Positions 1 to 6,603 of a stretch of 9,778 bases of DNA are shown in pieces. Position numbers and translations under genes: made by a program. The DNA is from CAZJBS01 sp964544475 (GTDB taxonomy: Bacteria; CLD3; SB21): positions 1-9,778 of the forward strand of contig CAZJBS010000059.1 of NCBI GenBank assembly GCA_964544475.1, given 5' to 3'. Positions within the stretch are counted from its first letter, which is position 1. The number at the start of each line of letters is the position of its first letter. Under the pieces are notes generated by a model. That model saw only the letters and a list, made by a program, of their open reading frames with translations. It was not told the DNA's origin and did no database searches.

Positions 1-2
1 CG

Positions 3-131
3 GCGGGCATGCATCGCATCGTGTGGGACGGACGGGACGGGCGGGGCCTGACCGTCGGAAGCGGGGTGTATCTGGTTCGGTTGCAGACGCCGACGGGTCA
101 GGTGGTGCGGAAGATCATGATGGTGAAATGA
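3..131 (+). CDS. C-terminal fragment of a T9SS-secreted protein (Por secretion tail)
   Basis: This is the last 42 codons of a gene that begins before the window, ending with TGA at 129-131. The fragment is the end of a type IX secretion sorting domain. It shows HRIVWDGRDGRG, then GSGVYLVRLQT, then a final VVRKIMMVK, which matches the conserved end of that domain. In this family the domain sends the protein across the outer membrane and is usually cleaved off. The passenger part is outside the window, so its function is unknown. The last 69 bases match the end of the propeller gene at 3560-3628 with 10 differences by my alignment (about 86 % identity). The upstream gene may therefore be a paralogue of that propeller protein. 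The next gene starts about 90 bases downstream on the same strand. Confidence 0.85.
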   Translation, partial: AGMHRIVWDGRDGRGLTVGSGVYLVRLQTPTGQVVRKIMMVK

Positions 132-136
132 TGCCA

Positions 137-165
137 TTGACATTGCTGGGTGCGATAGGTACATT
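137..165 (+). promoter_or_regulatory. Candidate sigma70-like promoter for the second T9SS cargo gene
   Basis: TTGACA at 137-142 and TACATT at 160-165 are separated by 17 bases. The first is a perfect -35 consensus and the second matches the -10 consensus at four of six positions. The pair lies just after the stop of the upstream gene and about 60 bases before the strong ribosome binding site at 212-218. The primary sigma factor of Bacteroidota proper uses a different -33/-7 signal, so this call depends on the host's phylum and is tentative. Confidence 0.3.
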
Positions 166-211
166 GCCTGTGAGGACCCGAAAACGTCGAGCCCATCCGC
201 GAACCAACCTT

Positions 212-218
212 AGGGAGG
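212..218 (+). promoter_or_regulatory. Strong ribosome binding site (AGGGAGG) for the ATG at 224
   Basis: AGGGAGG ends five bases before ATG 224. It is one of the best Shine-Dalgarno matches in the window. No comparable site precedes ATG 309, the first ATG in the frame of the long open reading frame. This argues that translation of the cargo gene was designed to begin at 224, upstream of the poly-C tract. Confidence 0.7.
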
Positions 219-223
219 TTGTC

Positions 224-308
224 ATGAAACACGTAATATTTCGATCAGAAGGGAGTATGGTTAGTACCCCCCCCCCGCGTAACCCCGCTACTTAGTTTCC
301 TGATTTTC
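224..308 (+). other. Out-of-frame N-terminal part of the Fn3-containing T9SS cargo gene
   Basis: ATG 224 opens a frame reading MKHVIFRSEGSMVST and then runs into a 10-C tract, after which it stops at TAG 293-295. In the frame of the long gene that follows, the bases just before ATG 309 read RVTPLLSFLIF and continue into MLFPVQMTQA. Removing one C joins the two frames. The product is then a basic N-terminus, a hydrophobic core (LLSFLIFMLF) and an AxA-like end (MTQA), which is a good Sec signal peptide. The segment is therefore most likely the true start of the gene at 309-1502, separated from it by a one-base frameshift. Confidence 0.65.
267..276 (+). repeat. Poly-C homopolymer tract (10 C) at a reading-frame break
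   Basis: Ten consecutive cytosines lie between the strong start at 224 and the main open frame of the cargo gene. A tract of 9 C (or 12 C) would put the start, the signal peptide and the 397-residue body in one frame; 10 C does not. The cause may be a sequencing or assembly error in a homopolymer, a slippage-prone phase-variation tract, or a true disabling mutation. The window alone cannot separate these. Confidence 0.8.
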
Positions 309-1502
309 ATGCTTTTCCCAGTCCAAATGACGCAGGCCGGTGATCCTGACCGGGACAATTCAGAAATCTGGTTCTATGTTAAGAACGTGCAACAGGCTCA
401 GATAGACTTTGCTCGTTTACATGTCCGAAATGTGAGTACGATCTGGGATCGGACGTCGACTGACGACTCCATGGTCGTCACCCAGTTGTATGATCTTCAT
501 GATTTGGTTGTACCGGATTCTGGCCGCAGTCTTCAGCGTTTCAAGTTTGGTTTTGGAGGTGATCCTTGGACGCAGTTGCGGTACGGCCGATATTCGTTCA
601 CCATTCAAGAAAGCGATGACGGATCGAATTGGAGTTCAATCGATTCCGTAATAATTGATTACACCGACTCCATGTATGCCCGCACCCAGTATACGACCAT
701 GGATATTTCAGTAAGGTATGATTTTGATACTTCATTTGTGGGCGACGAGTGGTCGTTTTCGCCATATCTGGTTGAGGACTGGGAGGATTGGGACGCATTG
801 CCGGCACATTACTTTTCGATCTGGGAGACGAATCATCCCGATCCAAATTATGTTCCCCACACACGGTCTTTTGTTCCGGAAAGGCTCCGTGATGTGAGCG
901 TCACGCACAACGCCAACAATCGGCTGATCGTGTCCTGGCTTGGTAACGGGGAGTCCTTTGATGTCAGCTATAGGATATACCGAAAGACGGGCGGCGGCGC
1001 TTTTGTATTGTACGATTCCGTTTCCAACACCGGCCATCCTCTGAGAGGATATCCATACTCCTGGATGGACCCTGAAGTGGCCGGCAGCGGTATTACTACG
1101 ATATCATACTACCTGAAAGCCCGCAACAAGTCTCAGAATTCCATCCGGGTATCGCCTTCCTCGGATACGGTATCGACCACGTACGGGTATTATTTGCAGA
1201 AGCAAACGACACGCCATTCTCCAAGTGATTTCAAGCTATTTCAGAATTTTCCAAATCCTTTCAACCCATCGACGAGCATTTCGTTCGAGATACCGGAAGA
1301 AGGCATGGTAGAGTTGAAAGTGTATAACCTGCTGGGCCAACATGTCAGGACACTGGTGAACGAAATCAGGAGTTCCGGACTTCATGCCACAATATGGGAC
1401 GGACGTGACAAGCAAGGCCGGAGCGTGGGAGGCGGGATATATTTGTACACTGTTGCCACGAAAGACGCTCTTTTGTGCAGGAAAATGATTTTGCTTAAGT
1501 AA
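309..1502 (+). CDS. Secreted protein with Fn3-like domain and T9SS C-terminal sorting domain
   Basis: The open frame encodes 397 residues from ATG 309, but the real start is probably ATG 224, across the poly-C frameshift. ATG 309 alone would leave only the end of the signal peptide (MLFPVQMTQA) and has no good ribosome binding site. After the signal peptide, residues 18-160 are a beta-rich, aromatic-rich region that I do not recognise. Residues about 188-290 look like a fibronectin type III-type fold (LRDVSVTH, RLIVSW, YRIYRK, SYYLKARN). Residues 306-397 are a type IX secretion tail with FQNFPNPFNPSTSISFEI, VYNLLGQHVRTL, IWDGRD and a final RKMILLK. The tail implies Sec export to the periplasm and then T9SS export to the surface or medium. 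No catalytic motif was seen, so an adhesive or structural role is a guess. The propeller cargo gene follows after 20 bases and is probably co-transcribed. Confidence 0.85.
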   Translation: MLFPVQMTQAGDPDRDNSEIWFYVKNVQQAQIDFARLHVRNVSTIWDRTSTDDSMVVTQLYDLHDLVVPDSGRSLQRFKFGFGGDPWTQLRYGRYSFTIQESDDGSNWSSIDSVIIDYTDSMYARTQYTTMDISVRYDFDTSFVGDEWSFSPYLVEDWEDWDALPAHYFSIWETNHPDPNYVPHTRSFVPERLRDVSVTHNANNRLIVSWLGNGESFDVSYRIYRKTGGGAFVLYDSVSNTGHPLRGYPYSWMDPEVAGSGITTISYYLKARNKSQNSIRVSPSSDTVSTTYGYYLQKQTTRHSPSDFKLFQNFPNPFNPSTSISFEIPEEGMVELKVYNLLGQHVRTLVNEIRSSGLHATIWDGRDKQGRSVGGGIYLYTVATKDALLCRKMILLK

Positions 1503-1522
1503 TCGGATCGAAAGGAAAAGAC

Positions 1523-3628
1523 GTGCGGAGGCTGGCGATGGTGTGGTTCTGGGCCTGCGTGACGCTTGGTTCTGGTCTGCAGGCCCAGGAATTCTGGCAG
1601 AGCATGGAAGGCCCTCCGGGAGGGTGGTGTGCCCACTTCACGGAAGACACCTCAGGCCGTATGTATGTGGTGTCTTCCGGAGTGATGCGCTCCGACGATC
1701 AAGGAGAATACTGGCAGACCGTTTCCTTCCCAGGTTCGACGGGCATCGACGATTTGCTGGCCTCCTCCCGTGGGTATCTATTTATGGCCTATGGACAACT
1801 GTATCGCTCCACCGATGGGGGATACAACTGGGAGGGCACGCCGGCGCTCAGTGGATTCAACATCCAGGAGTTGTATGAAGACGTCAAGGGTGACCTTTAT
1901 GCGGCGGCCGATGACAGCGGTTTTTTCCGGAGCGCCGATGACGGGATCACGTGGACGCGATCGGGTGAAGAATTATTCGGACTGTCTGTGTTTGACGTGG
2001 CGGGCGATGAAGAGGGAAGGCTCTTTGTATGCACGAGTGCGGGCGCTTTTCGAAGCACGGACGGGGGGCAGCATTGGGAATATATGAACAATGGTCTCCC
2101 GGAGGATCCGGCCTTTAATATCGAGGCGACGAAGGAACAGGGCATATTTGCGGCGATGTGGTATGGGTTGTATCGCTCGACCGACGGCGGGGAGAGTTGG
2201 TTCCTGGCCTCGCCGCTATTGGCAACGGCGGACGTGGGCGCGATGGTGGAGAGCAAGGACGGCTCATTCTACATCGCGGTCGAAGGGACGCCCGTGGAGG
2301 GCGTCTTCAGAACCACGGACGGCGGGGCCAGTTGGGACACGCTAAATACTGGACTCGTGGATCGCTGGATTGGTGATTTGTTTGAGAGCCATACCGGCAG
2401 CTTGTTTCTCGCATGCTATTACGGCGCCGTCTTTCGATCCGACAATGGAGGTGTAGTTTGGGAGCGCAAGGCTGGCGGTATACTGCACAGCACGATCCAG
2501 TCCATGGATTTCACCGCCGATGGTCGACCTCTCATCTCTGTTGATGGCGTAGGCATATTCTGGAATGACAAAGGAACTTGGACTTGGCTGGATGCTCCGT
2601 ATGTTCGAGGCCTATTTGGTTCGTGTCTGGCTGTGTCGAATGATACCATTTTTGCAACAGACATGTATGGTGGTTTGATGAGAAGCCTTGATGGGGGTTT
2701 GACTTGGTTGACTATCCAAACAGAATTTGGCGCGCCAAGAGTGCTGACGATGGATGAACACAATGTCCTATTTGCCGGCACGTCGAGAATAAATCCGAGT
2801 CAGAGTGTCTACCGATCCTATGATTTTGGTTTGACTTGGGAGCCCGCTTCGGAGGGCATCACAGCCCAGTTTGGCGTCCGGTATTTTGCGTCGAAATGCG
2901 GAGCAATCTTTGCCTCTACTCGGCAAGGTGTATTCTGTTCGACAAATGGAGGTGATCAGTGGGTTTCAACGGCTCTAACATTTGATCGACCGCGTATATC
3001 TGCTACCAAGGAAGGATTGATCTATGCGGTTGTCACGGAAACGGCAGGCATATATCGCTCATCGAACAACGGTATCTCGTGGGACAGCCTGCCGCCTCCT
3101 GAATTACAAGCACAGGTCAATATCACGACCGACTCTCGAGGAGGAATATACACATGCCGGGGACAGTCGGTCTTTTACTCGACAGACAATGGACAACACT
3201 GGGAATTATTTCCGTATCCTGTGGACTTTGGAAATGTGACCCGAATGGCCGTAAGCCCCGATGGCTACCTCTACGCCGGTACAGATAATCGCGGCTTGTT
3301 CCGGAGCATATTACCGGTTGTTGGCATAGACGAGCCGTCGTCATCAAGGATTACGTTTAAGTTGAGACAGAATTACCCCAACCCCTTCAATGCCTCGACG
3401 ACGATCGAATACTCGTTACCGTCGGCCGTGGAGGTGAATCTGGAGGTTTACAACATACTCGGCCAGAGAGTCCGAACTCTGAAACGCGGACGGACGCCGG
3501 CGGGAGAGCATCGGGCGGTGTGGGATGGCAGGGATGACACCGGCCATGCGGTGTCGAGTGGGGTGTATCTGATTCGGCTGCAGACGCAGACGGGTCAGGT
3601 AGTGCGGAAGGTGATGATGATAAAGTAA
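1523..3628 (+). CDS. Secreted Asp-box (BNR) beta-propeller protein with T9SS sorting domain
   Basis: 701 residues from a GTG start, supported by AAAGGA at 1511-1516 six bases upstream. A signal peptide covers about residues 1-22 (MRRLAMVWFWACVTLGSGLQAQ). The body carries twelve Asp-box-type turns (S/T-x-D/N-x-G-x-x-W), ending in W64, W103, W144, W185, W226, W271, W313, W395, W439, W480, W520 and W560. There is also a degenerate repeat near residues 345-355 where one would be expected. Such turns are typical of sialidase-like, Ycf48-like and exo-xyloglucanase-like propellers. No sialidase Arg triad or catalytic acids are evident, so a binding or scaffold role is likelier than a glycosidase. 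Residues 612-701 are a T9SS tail (LRQNYPNPFNASTTIEYSL, VYNILGQRVRTL, VWDGRD, final RKVMMIK). GC content falls from 62-70 % in two counted lines of the early blades to 42-48 % in the later blades, then rises again in the tail, suggesting a mosaic history. Confidence 0.9.
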   Translation: MRRLAMVWFWACVTLGSGLQAQEFWQSMEGPPGGWCAHFTEDTSGRMYVVSSGVMRSDDQGEYWQTVSFPGSTGIDDLLASSRGYLFMAYGQLYRSTDGGYNWEGTPALSGFNIQELYEDVKGDLYAAADDSGFFRSADDGITWTRSGEELFGLSVFDVAGDEEGRLFVCTSAGAFRSTDGGQHWEYMNNGLPEDPAFNIEATKEQGIFAAMWYGLYRSTDGGESWFLASPLLATADVGAMVESKDGSFYIAVEGTPVEGVFRTTDGGASWDTLNTGLVDRWIGDLFESHTGSLFLACYYGAVFRSDNGGVVWERKAGGILHSTIQSMDFTADGRPLISVDGVGIFWNDKGTWTWLDAPYVRGLFGSCLAVSNDTIFATDMYGGLMRSLDGGLTWLTIQTEFGAPRVLTMDEHNVLFAGTSRINPSQSVYRSYDFGLTWEPASEGITAQFGVRYFASKCGAIFASTRQGVFCSTNGGDQWVSTALTFDRPRISATKEGLIYAVVTETAGIYRSSNNGISWDSLPPPELQAQVNITTDSRGGIYTCRGQSVFYSTDNGQHWELFPYPVDFGNVTRMAVSPDGYLYAGTDNRGLFRSILPVVGIDEPSSSRITFKLRQNYPNPFNASTTIEYSLPSAVEVNLEVYNILGQRVRTLKRGRTPAGEHRAVWDGRDDTGHAVSSGVYLIRLQTQTGQVVRKVMMIK

Positions 3629-3960
3629 TTGTATCGATGTGGTCTGATGTGCTAAGTCTGATTTGGCGCTTCTCGTGATCTGTAGGAACGATTCGGTTCC
3701 GTCGGATGTCGGTTTCATGAGGTCTTCATATCTATTGAATCCACTTCGAAACGTCCCAACTGGGTCGGGGCTACTCGAACTGACCGTCGTCACAATTTGA
3801 AAGCCTGCATTTTTTGCCTTGGACATAGCTTCTTATTACGTCGGAAAAAAGACACTTCGTGGATCCCATCGTGAAGGACCCGGATCGCCAAAGAGACCTG
3901 TGAATCATTTGATAATTCGGTTCCGAATCCGTAAGTTCGCAGTAAACAGAACAGGACGAC
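3629..3960. other. 332-base intergenic region with small inverted repeats
   Basis: No convincing gene lies here. The upstream half holds GGAAC-GATTCG-GTTCC (3685-3700), a small hairpin without a T-run. The downstream half holds the palindrome described in the next entry. A minus-strand open frame (start 3826, stop 3416) covers part of the region but runs deep into the end of the propeller gene. Its only upstream signal is a weak AAGAAG, so I do not call it as a gene. Composition is lower in GC than the flanking genes. The region probably contains the end of the secretome transcript and the promoter of the hydrolase-permease operon. Confidence 0.6.
3911..3928 (+). promoter_or_regulatory. Palindrome ATTCGG-TT-CCGAAT overlapping a -10-like GATAAT: possible operator
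   Basis: GATAAT at 3911-3916 resembles a -10 box. It overlaps a perfect 6+6 inverted repeat, ATTCGG (3915-3920) and CCGAAT (3923-3928). The hydrolase start codon is 33 bases further on, so the spacing would suit a promoter with an operator at the start site. No convincing -35 box is present at the right distance. The 11-mer ATTCGGTTCCG also occurs at 3691-3701 in the same intergenic region, which could be a second regulator half-site or chance. Confidence 0.25.
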
Positions 3961-4779
3961 ATGCAACTTAAGGTCACCCTCGGCGCTCGCCCTTACCAGG
4001 TCAATGCGGCCGACCCCATAGATATTTCGATTCCCCTGGTTTTCAACGGATACCAGCCGAACACGTACGGCGTTCCTCCGGCCACAGCCGCCGCGTATGA
4101 AGACGGCCGATTCGTTGGCGACACGCGGCGTGGCGGATCGTGCAATTTTGAATCGTACCGGCTCACGCCGCACTGCAATGGCACCCACACCGAAGGCGTG
4201 GGTCATATCACGCATCAGCGCATTTCGATTCATGATATCCTGAAAGACGCGTTCATCCCGGCCACGCTCATCACCGTCGATCCGGAACCCTCATCAACCA
4301 CAACCGAATCCTGCGTGCCTTCGAAAAACCCGGAAGATGTTCTGATCACTGCCAAAAACCTTTATTACAAGCTGGAGGCCGCGCCGCGTGAATTCCTCAG
4401 CGCGTTGGTGATCCGCACACGCCCGAACGACGATTCGAAAATAGCCCGCGATTACATGAAAACACCGCCGCCGTTTTTTTCGTTGGAGGCCATGGACTAT
4501 CTCGCGGAACTTGGCATCAAACATCTTCTCGTGGACGTGCCTTCGCTGGACCGGCTCTACGATGAGGGACAACTTCGCGCCCACCACATGTTCTGGTCGC
4601 TGCCCCCGGGCAGTCACGATGTCGACGAAGTCGCGTATTCCCTCAATACCATCACCGAAATGATCTATGTGCCGGACCGGGTGGACGATGGCCGGTACAT
4701 GCTGACGATCCAGATACCGCCGTTTGTGTCCGATGCGGCGCCGAGCCGTCCGCTGTTATTCAGACTCGCCACGGACTGA
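3961..4779 (+). CDS. Cyclase-family metal-dependent hydrolase (kynurenine formamidase-like)
   Basis: 272 residues, close to the usual 200-270 for the family. The family signature HxGTHxD appears as H71-C-N-G-T-H76-T-E78, with Glu in place of the usual final Asp. It is followed by H82 and H85, further candidate metal ligands. LLVDVPSLD (189-197) corresponds to the LLVDTPSxD segment of KynB-type enzymes. H208/H209 and E233 (TEM) lie where the C-terminal metal ligands of the fold are expected. Family members hydrolyse amide, ester or lactone bonds using a metal pair; KynB converts N-formylkynurenine to kynurenine. The substrate here is not evident, and an insertion at about 108-125 (PEPSSTTTES) makes it atypical, so I do not assign kynB. 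There is no signal peptide, so it is probably cytoplasmic. A short AGGA lies at 3953-3956. The permease gene starts one base after the stop, suggesting translational coupling. Confidence 0.8.
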   Translation: MQLKVTLGARPYQVNAADPIDISIPLVFNGYQPNTYGVPPATAAAYEDGRFVGDTRRGGSCNFESYRLTPHCNGTHTEGVGHITHQRISIHDILKDAFIPATLITVDPEPSSTTTESCVPSKNPEDVLITAKNLYYKLEAAPREFLSALVIRTRPNDDSKIARDYMKTPPPFFSLEAMDYLAELGIKHLLVDVPSLDRLYDEGQLRAHHMFWSLPPGSHDVDEVAYSLNTITEMIYVPDRVDDGRYMLTIQIPPFVSDAAPSRPLLFRLATD

Positions 4780-4780
4780 C

Positions 4781-6199
4781 ATGGCCATGCGCGAAAGTCC
4801 GGACGTCGTCACACCCGCGTTTCACCGTCCCGGCCTGAAGGCGACCGGGCCACGTCTTTTCCTGATCCTCACACCTTTTCTTCTTCTTTTCACCCATATC
4901 GGCCTCTTCTTCGAAGGCTGGCGCTCGTTCATGGCGTTTTTGTTGGGCACGCTGACCGGCGAAACGACAACCACGCCAGCGTTAAACGCGGGGCTTGTTG
5001 AACTCTGGATGGCATCGGTATTTCTGACGGCGTGGATGGCTCTTGCTGCGATTGTTGTTGTTTCGCGGCGGCCGTTCGGCCAACCGTCAACGACGATCGG
5101 CTTTTTTGCCCGCCGGATGCGTGACGTGTTCTCCGCCAATGCCTGGGCCCGCCGGAGCGGCGTCTTTCTATTGGCGCTGTACGCGTCGGTATTTCTCTGT
5201 CCCTTTCTTGCGCCCATGGATCCCGACCATCAACAGGACATTGCCGTGACCCGTTACCGGCCGCCTTTCTCGAAAGTAACATATTTGAAATGGCGGCAAG
5301 ACACCTCTCCAACGACGTCCCGCCACACTATCCGGCGCCAGCCATCCCGCCTGTACGTGGATTCGTACCGTTTCCATGCCGATTCTGTGACGTATCAAAA
5401 GGGACGGGAAACCGGCGTGATTTTACGAGCCCAACTCGAAGGAGTCACGGAAGATGATGCGGCAGGATCACAGCGGTTCTGGTTGGGCACTGACCAATTC
5501 GGTCGCGACATCCTGAGCCGCGTCATCTACGGCGCCCGTATCTCCGTGCTCGTGGCGACCATGGCCGTCGTTGTGGCTGTGTCGCTCGGGTTGTTGATTG
5601 GCACGGTGGCGGGTTACACCGGCGGGTGGACCGAGACGATCCTGATGCGTCTGACGGATTTGATGCTCGCCTTTCCCGTCCTGTTCCTTATTTTGCTGGT
5701 CGTCGGCGTGGTCGGGCCATCGTTGATCGTACTCATGGTTGTTCTCGGGCTGACTGGATGGATGGGCGTGGCGCGGCTCGTGCGCGGGCAGGTGTTGTCC
5801 ATCAGGGAACAAACGTTCATCCAAAAAGCCCGCGCGTTCGGACTGCCTCGGCGGCGGATCATCTGGGTTCACCTCGTCCCCAACGTGCTGACGACCGTTT
5901 TGGTCGCGACCACGCTTCGCATCGGCAGTACGATCCTGGTCGAAGCTTCGTTGAGTTTCCTCGGCCTCGGCGTTCAGCCTCCCACCGCCAGCTGGGGAAA
6001 CATGATCGCGGAAGGCCGTCAGAACATCACGATGGCCTGGTGGGTGTCCACGTGTCCCGGCATTTTCCTGACCACAACGGTCGTGGCATTCAACTTTCTC
6101 GGCGATGCCCTGAGGGATGCCCTTGACCCGCGTCTCCATGAATCTGCCGTTGCACCTGAAAGGTCTTACCACGGAGTCGCCGGAACGCAGAGATTTTGA
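4781..6199 (+). CDS. ABC transporter permease, OppC/DppC type, with extended N-terminus
   Basis: 472 residues from ATG 4781, one base after the hydrolase stop; a start further upstream would overlap that gene, and ATG 4787 is an alternative. The core is a binding-protein-dependent peptide/nickel-type permease. GTDQFGRDILSRVIYGARIS (236-255) is the OppC-family signature. EQTFIQKARAFG (343-354) followed by HLVPN (364-368) is the EAA loop that docks the ATPase, and EASLSFLGLGVQPP (388-401) is typical of the C-terminus. Membrane segments are near 25-44, 72-95, 127-145, 254-279, 297-330 (two), 378-397 and 427-446. Usual OppC proteins have about 300 residues. This one has an extra N-terminal region of about 110 residues with two membrane segments, and a long loop of about 90 residues (147-235) before the signature. 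No OppB partner, ATPase or binding protein is present here, so it must work with subunits encoded elsewhere. The substrate is unknown. Confidence 0.88.
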   Translation: MAMRESPDVVTPAFHRPGLKATGPRLFLILTPFLLLFTHIGLFFEGWRSFMAFLLGTLTGETTTTPALNAGLVELWMASVFLTAWMALAAIVVVSRRPFGQPSTTIGFFARRMRDVFSANAWARRSGVFLLALYASVFLCPFLAPMDPDHQQDIAVTRYRPPFSKVTYLKWRQDTSPTTSRHTIRRQPSRLYVDSYRFHADSVTYQKGRETGVILRAQLEGVTEDDAAGSQRFWLGTDQFGRDILSRVIYGARISVLVATMAVVVAVSLGLLIGTVAGYTGGWTETILMRLTDLMLAFPVLFLILLVVGVVGPSLIVLMVVLGLTGWMGVARLVRGQVLSIREQTFIQKARAFGLPRRRIIWVHLVPNVLTTVLVATTLRIGSTILVEASLSFLGLGVQPPTASWGNMIAEGRQNITMAWWVSTCPGIFLTTTVVAFNFLGDALRDALDPRLHESAVAPERSYHGVAGTQRF

Positions 6200-6302
6200 C
6201 ACCATGACGCTTTGTCGAATACTCGCCGAATCCCGGCGGTTGCCTGATCCTTGACTTCCGCAGTGTGGGGTCGTGGAAAATTCATTCTTTGAGATTTGAA
6301 AG

Positions 6303-6309
6303 AAAGGAG
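6303..6309 (+). promoter_or_regulatory. Strong ribosome binding site (AAAGGAG) for the DUF2277 gene
   Basis: AAAGGAG ends five bases before ATG 6315, a near-perfect Shine-Dalgarno match. It fixes the start of the small gene and predicts efficient translation. It also indicates that this organism uses Shine-Dalgarno initiation, unlike most Bacteroidia. Confidence 0.75.
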
Positions 6310-6314
6310 ATGTC

Positions 6315-6584
6315 ATGTGCCGGAATATCCGAACCCTCTTTAATTTCGATCCCCCCGTCACCGAGGAGGAAATCCGGGCGGCCTCACTTCAGTTTGTAAG
6401 GAAGATATCCGGCTTTCACAAGCCTTCCCAGGCGAATGAGAAAGCTTTTGCACGAGCCGTGGAAGAGGTGGCGGCCGTTTCCCGCCGGCTGTTGCATGCC
6501 CTGGAGACGGCGGCGCCTCCGAAAAATCGTGACGAGGAAGCGGCGAAAGCGCGGAAAAGAGCGGCACAACGATTTGCGAAATAG
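6315..6584 (+). CDS. DUF2277 family small protein
   Basis: 89 residues, the full length typical of the family. The N-terminus MCRNIRTLFNFDPPVTEEEI is the hallmark of DUF2277 proteins, followed by RAASLQFVRKISGFHKPS (21-38) and a helical AFARAVEEVAAVSRRLLHAL segment (45-64). The C-terminus is charged and Ala/Lys/Arg-rich (EEAAKARKRAAQRFAK). The family is small, cytosolic, widespread and of unknown function; a C-R-N start and a conserved K-P-S are its constant parts, and both are present here. The start is certain because of AAAGGAG at 6303-6309. The membrane-protein gene begins 19 bases after the stop, so the two may be co-transcribed, though there is no known functional link. Confidence 0.92.
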   Translation: MCRNIRTLFNFDPPVTEEEIRAASLQFVRKISGFHKPSQANEKAFARAVEEVAAVSRRLLHALETAAPPKNRDEEAAKARKRAAQRFAK

Positions 6585-6603
6585 CCCGGAAGTCCATCGA
6601 GTC

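Noticed and set aside
3416..3826. Minus-strand open frame of 136 codons across the spacer and the propeller gene's end
   Set aside because: Half of it is antisense to a clear T9SS tail, its only upstream signal is a weak AAGAAG, and its C-terminal part is low-complexity. The first 60 or so residues (MSKAKNAGFQIVTT...) look less random, so a remnant of a small gene cannot be fully excluded; a BLASTP hit confined to those residues would reopen it.
4724..4780. Upstream extension of the permease start to 4724
   Set aside because: It would overlap the hydrolase by 56 bases and adds residues (MCPMRRRAVRCYSDS) with no match to permease N-termini; ATG 4781 directly after the hydrolase stop is more natural.
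6224..6238. CGCCG/CGGCG hairpin after the permease gene
   Set aside because: A five-base stem with no following T-run is too weak to call a terminator.
5468..6361. Long minus-strand open frame opposite the permease
   Set aside because: It is antisense to the conserved permease core, rich in Arg, His and Gln as expected for a shadow of a hydrophobic gene, and has no family motif.
6436..6603. Upstream extension of the membrane protein start to 6436
   Set aside because: It lies inside the DUF2277 gene in another frame and encodes Arg-rich sequence typical of an out-of-frame reading.
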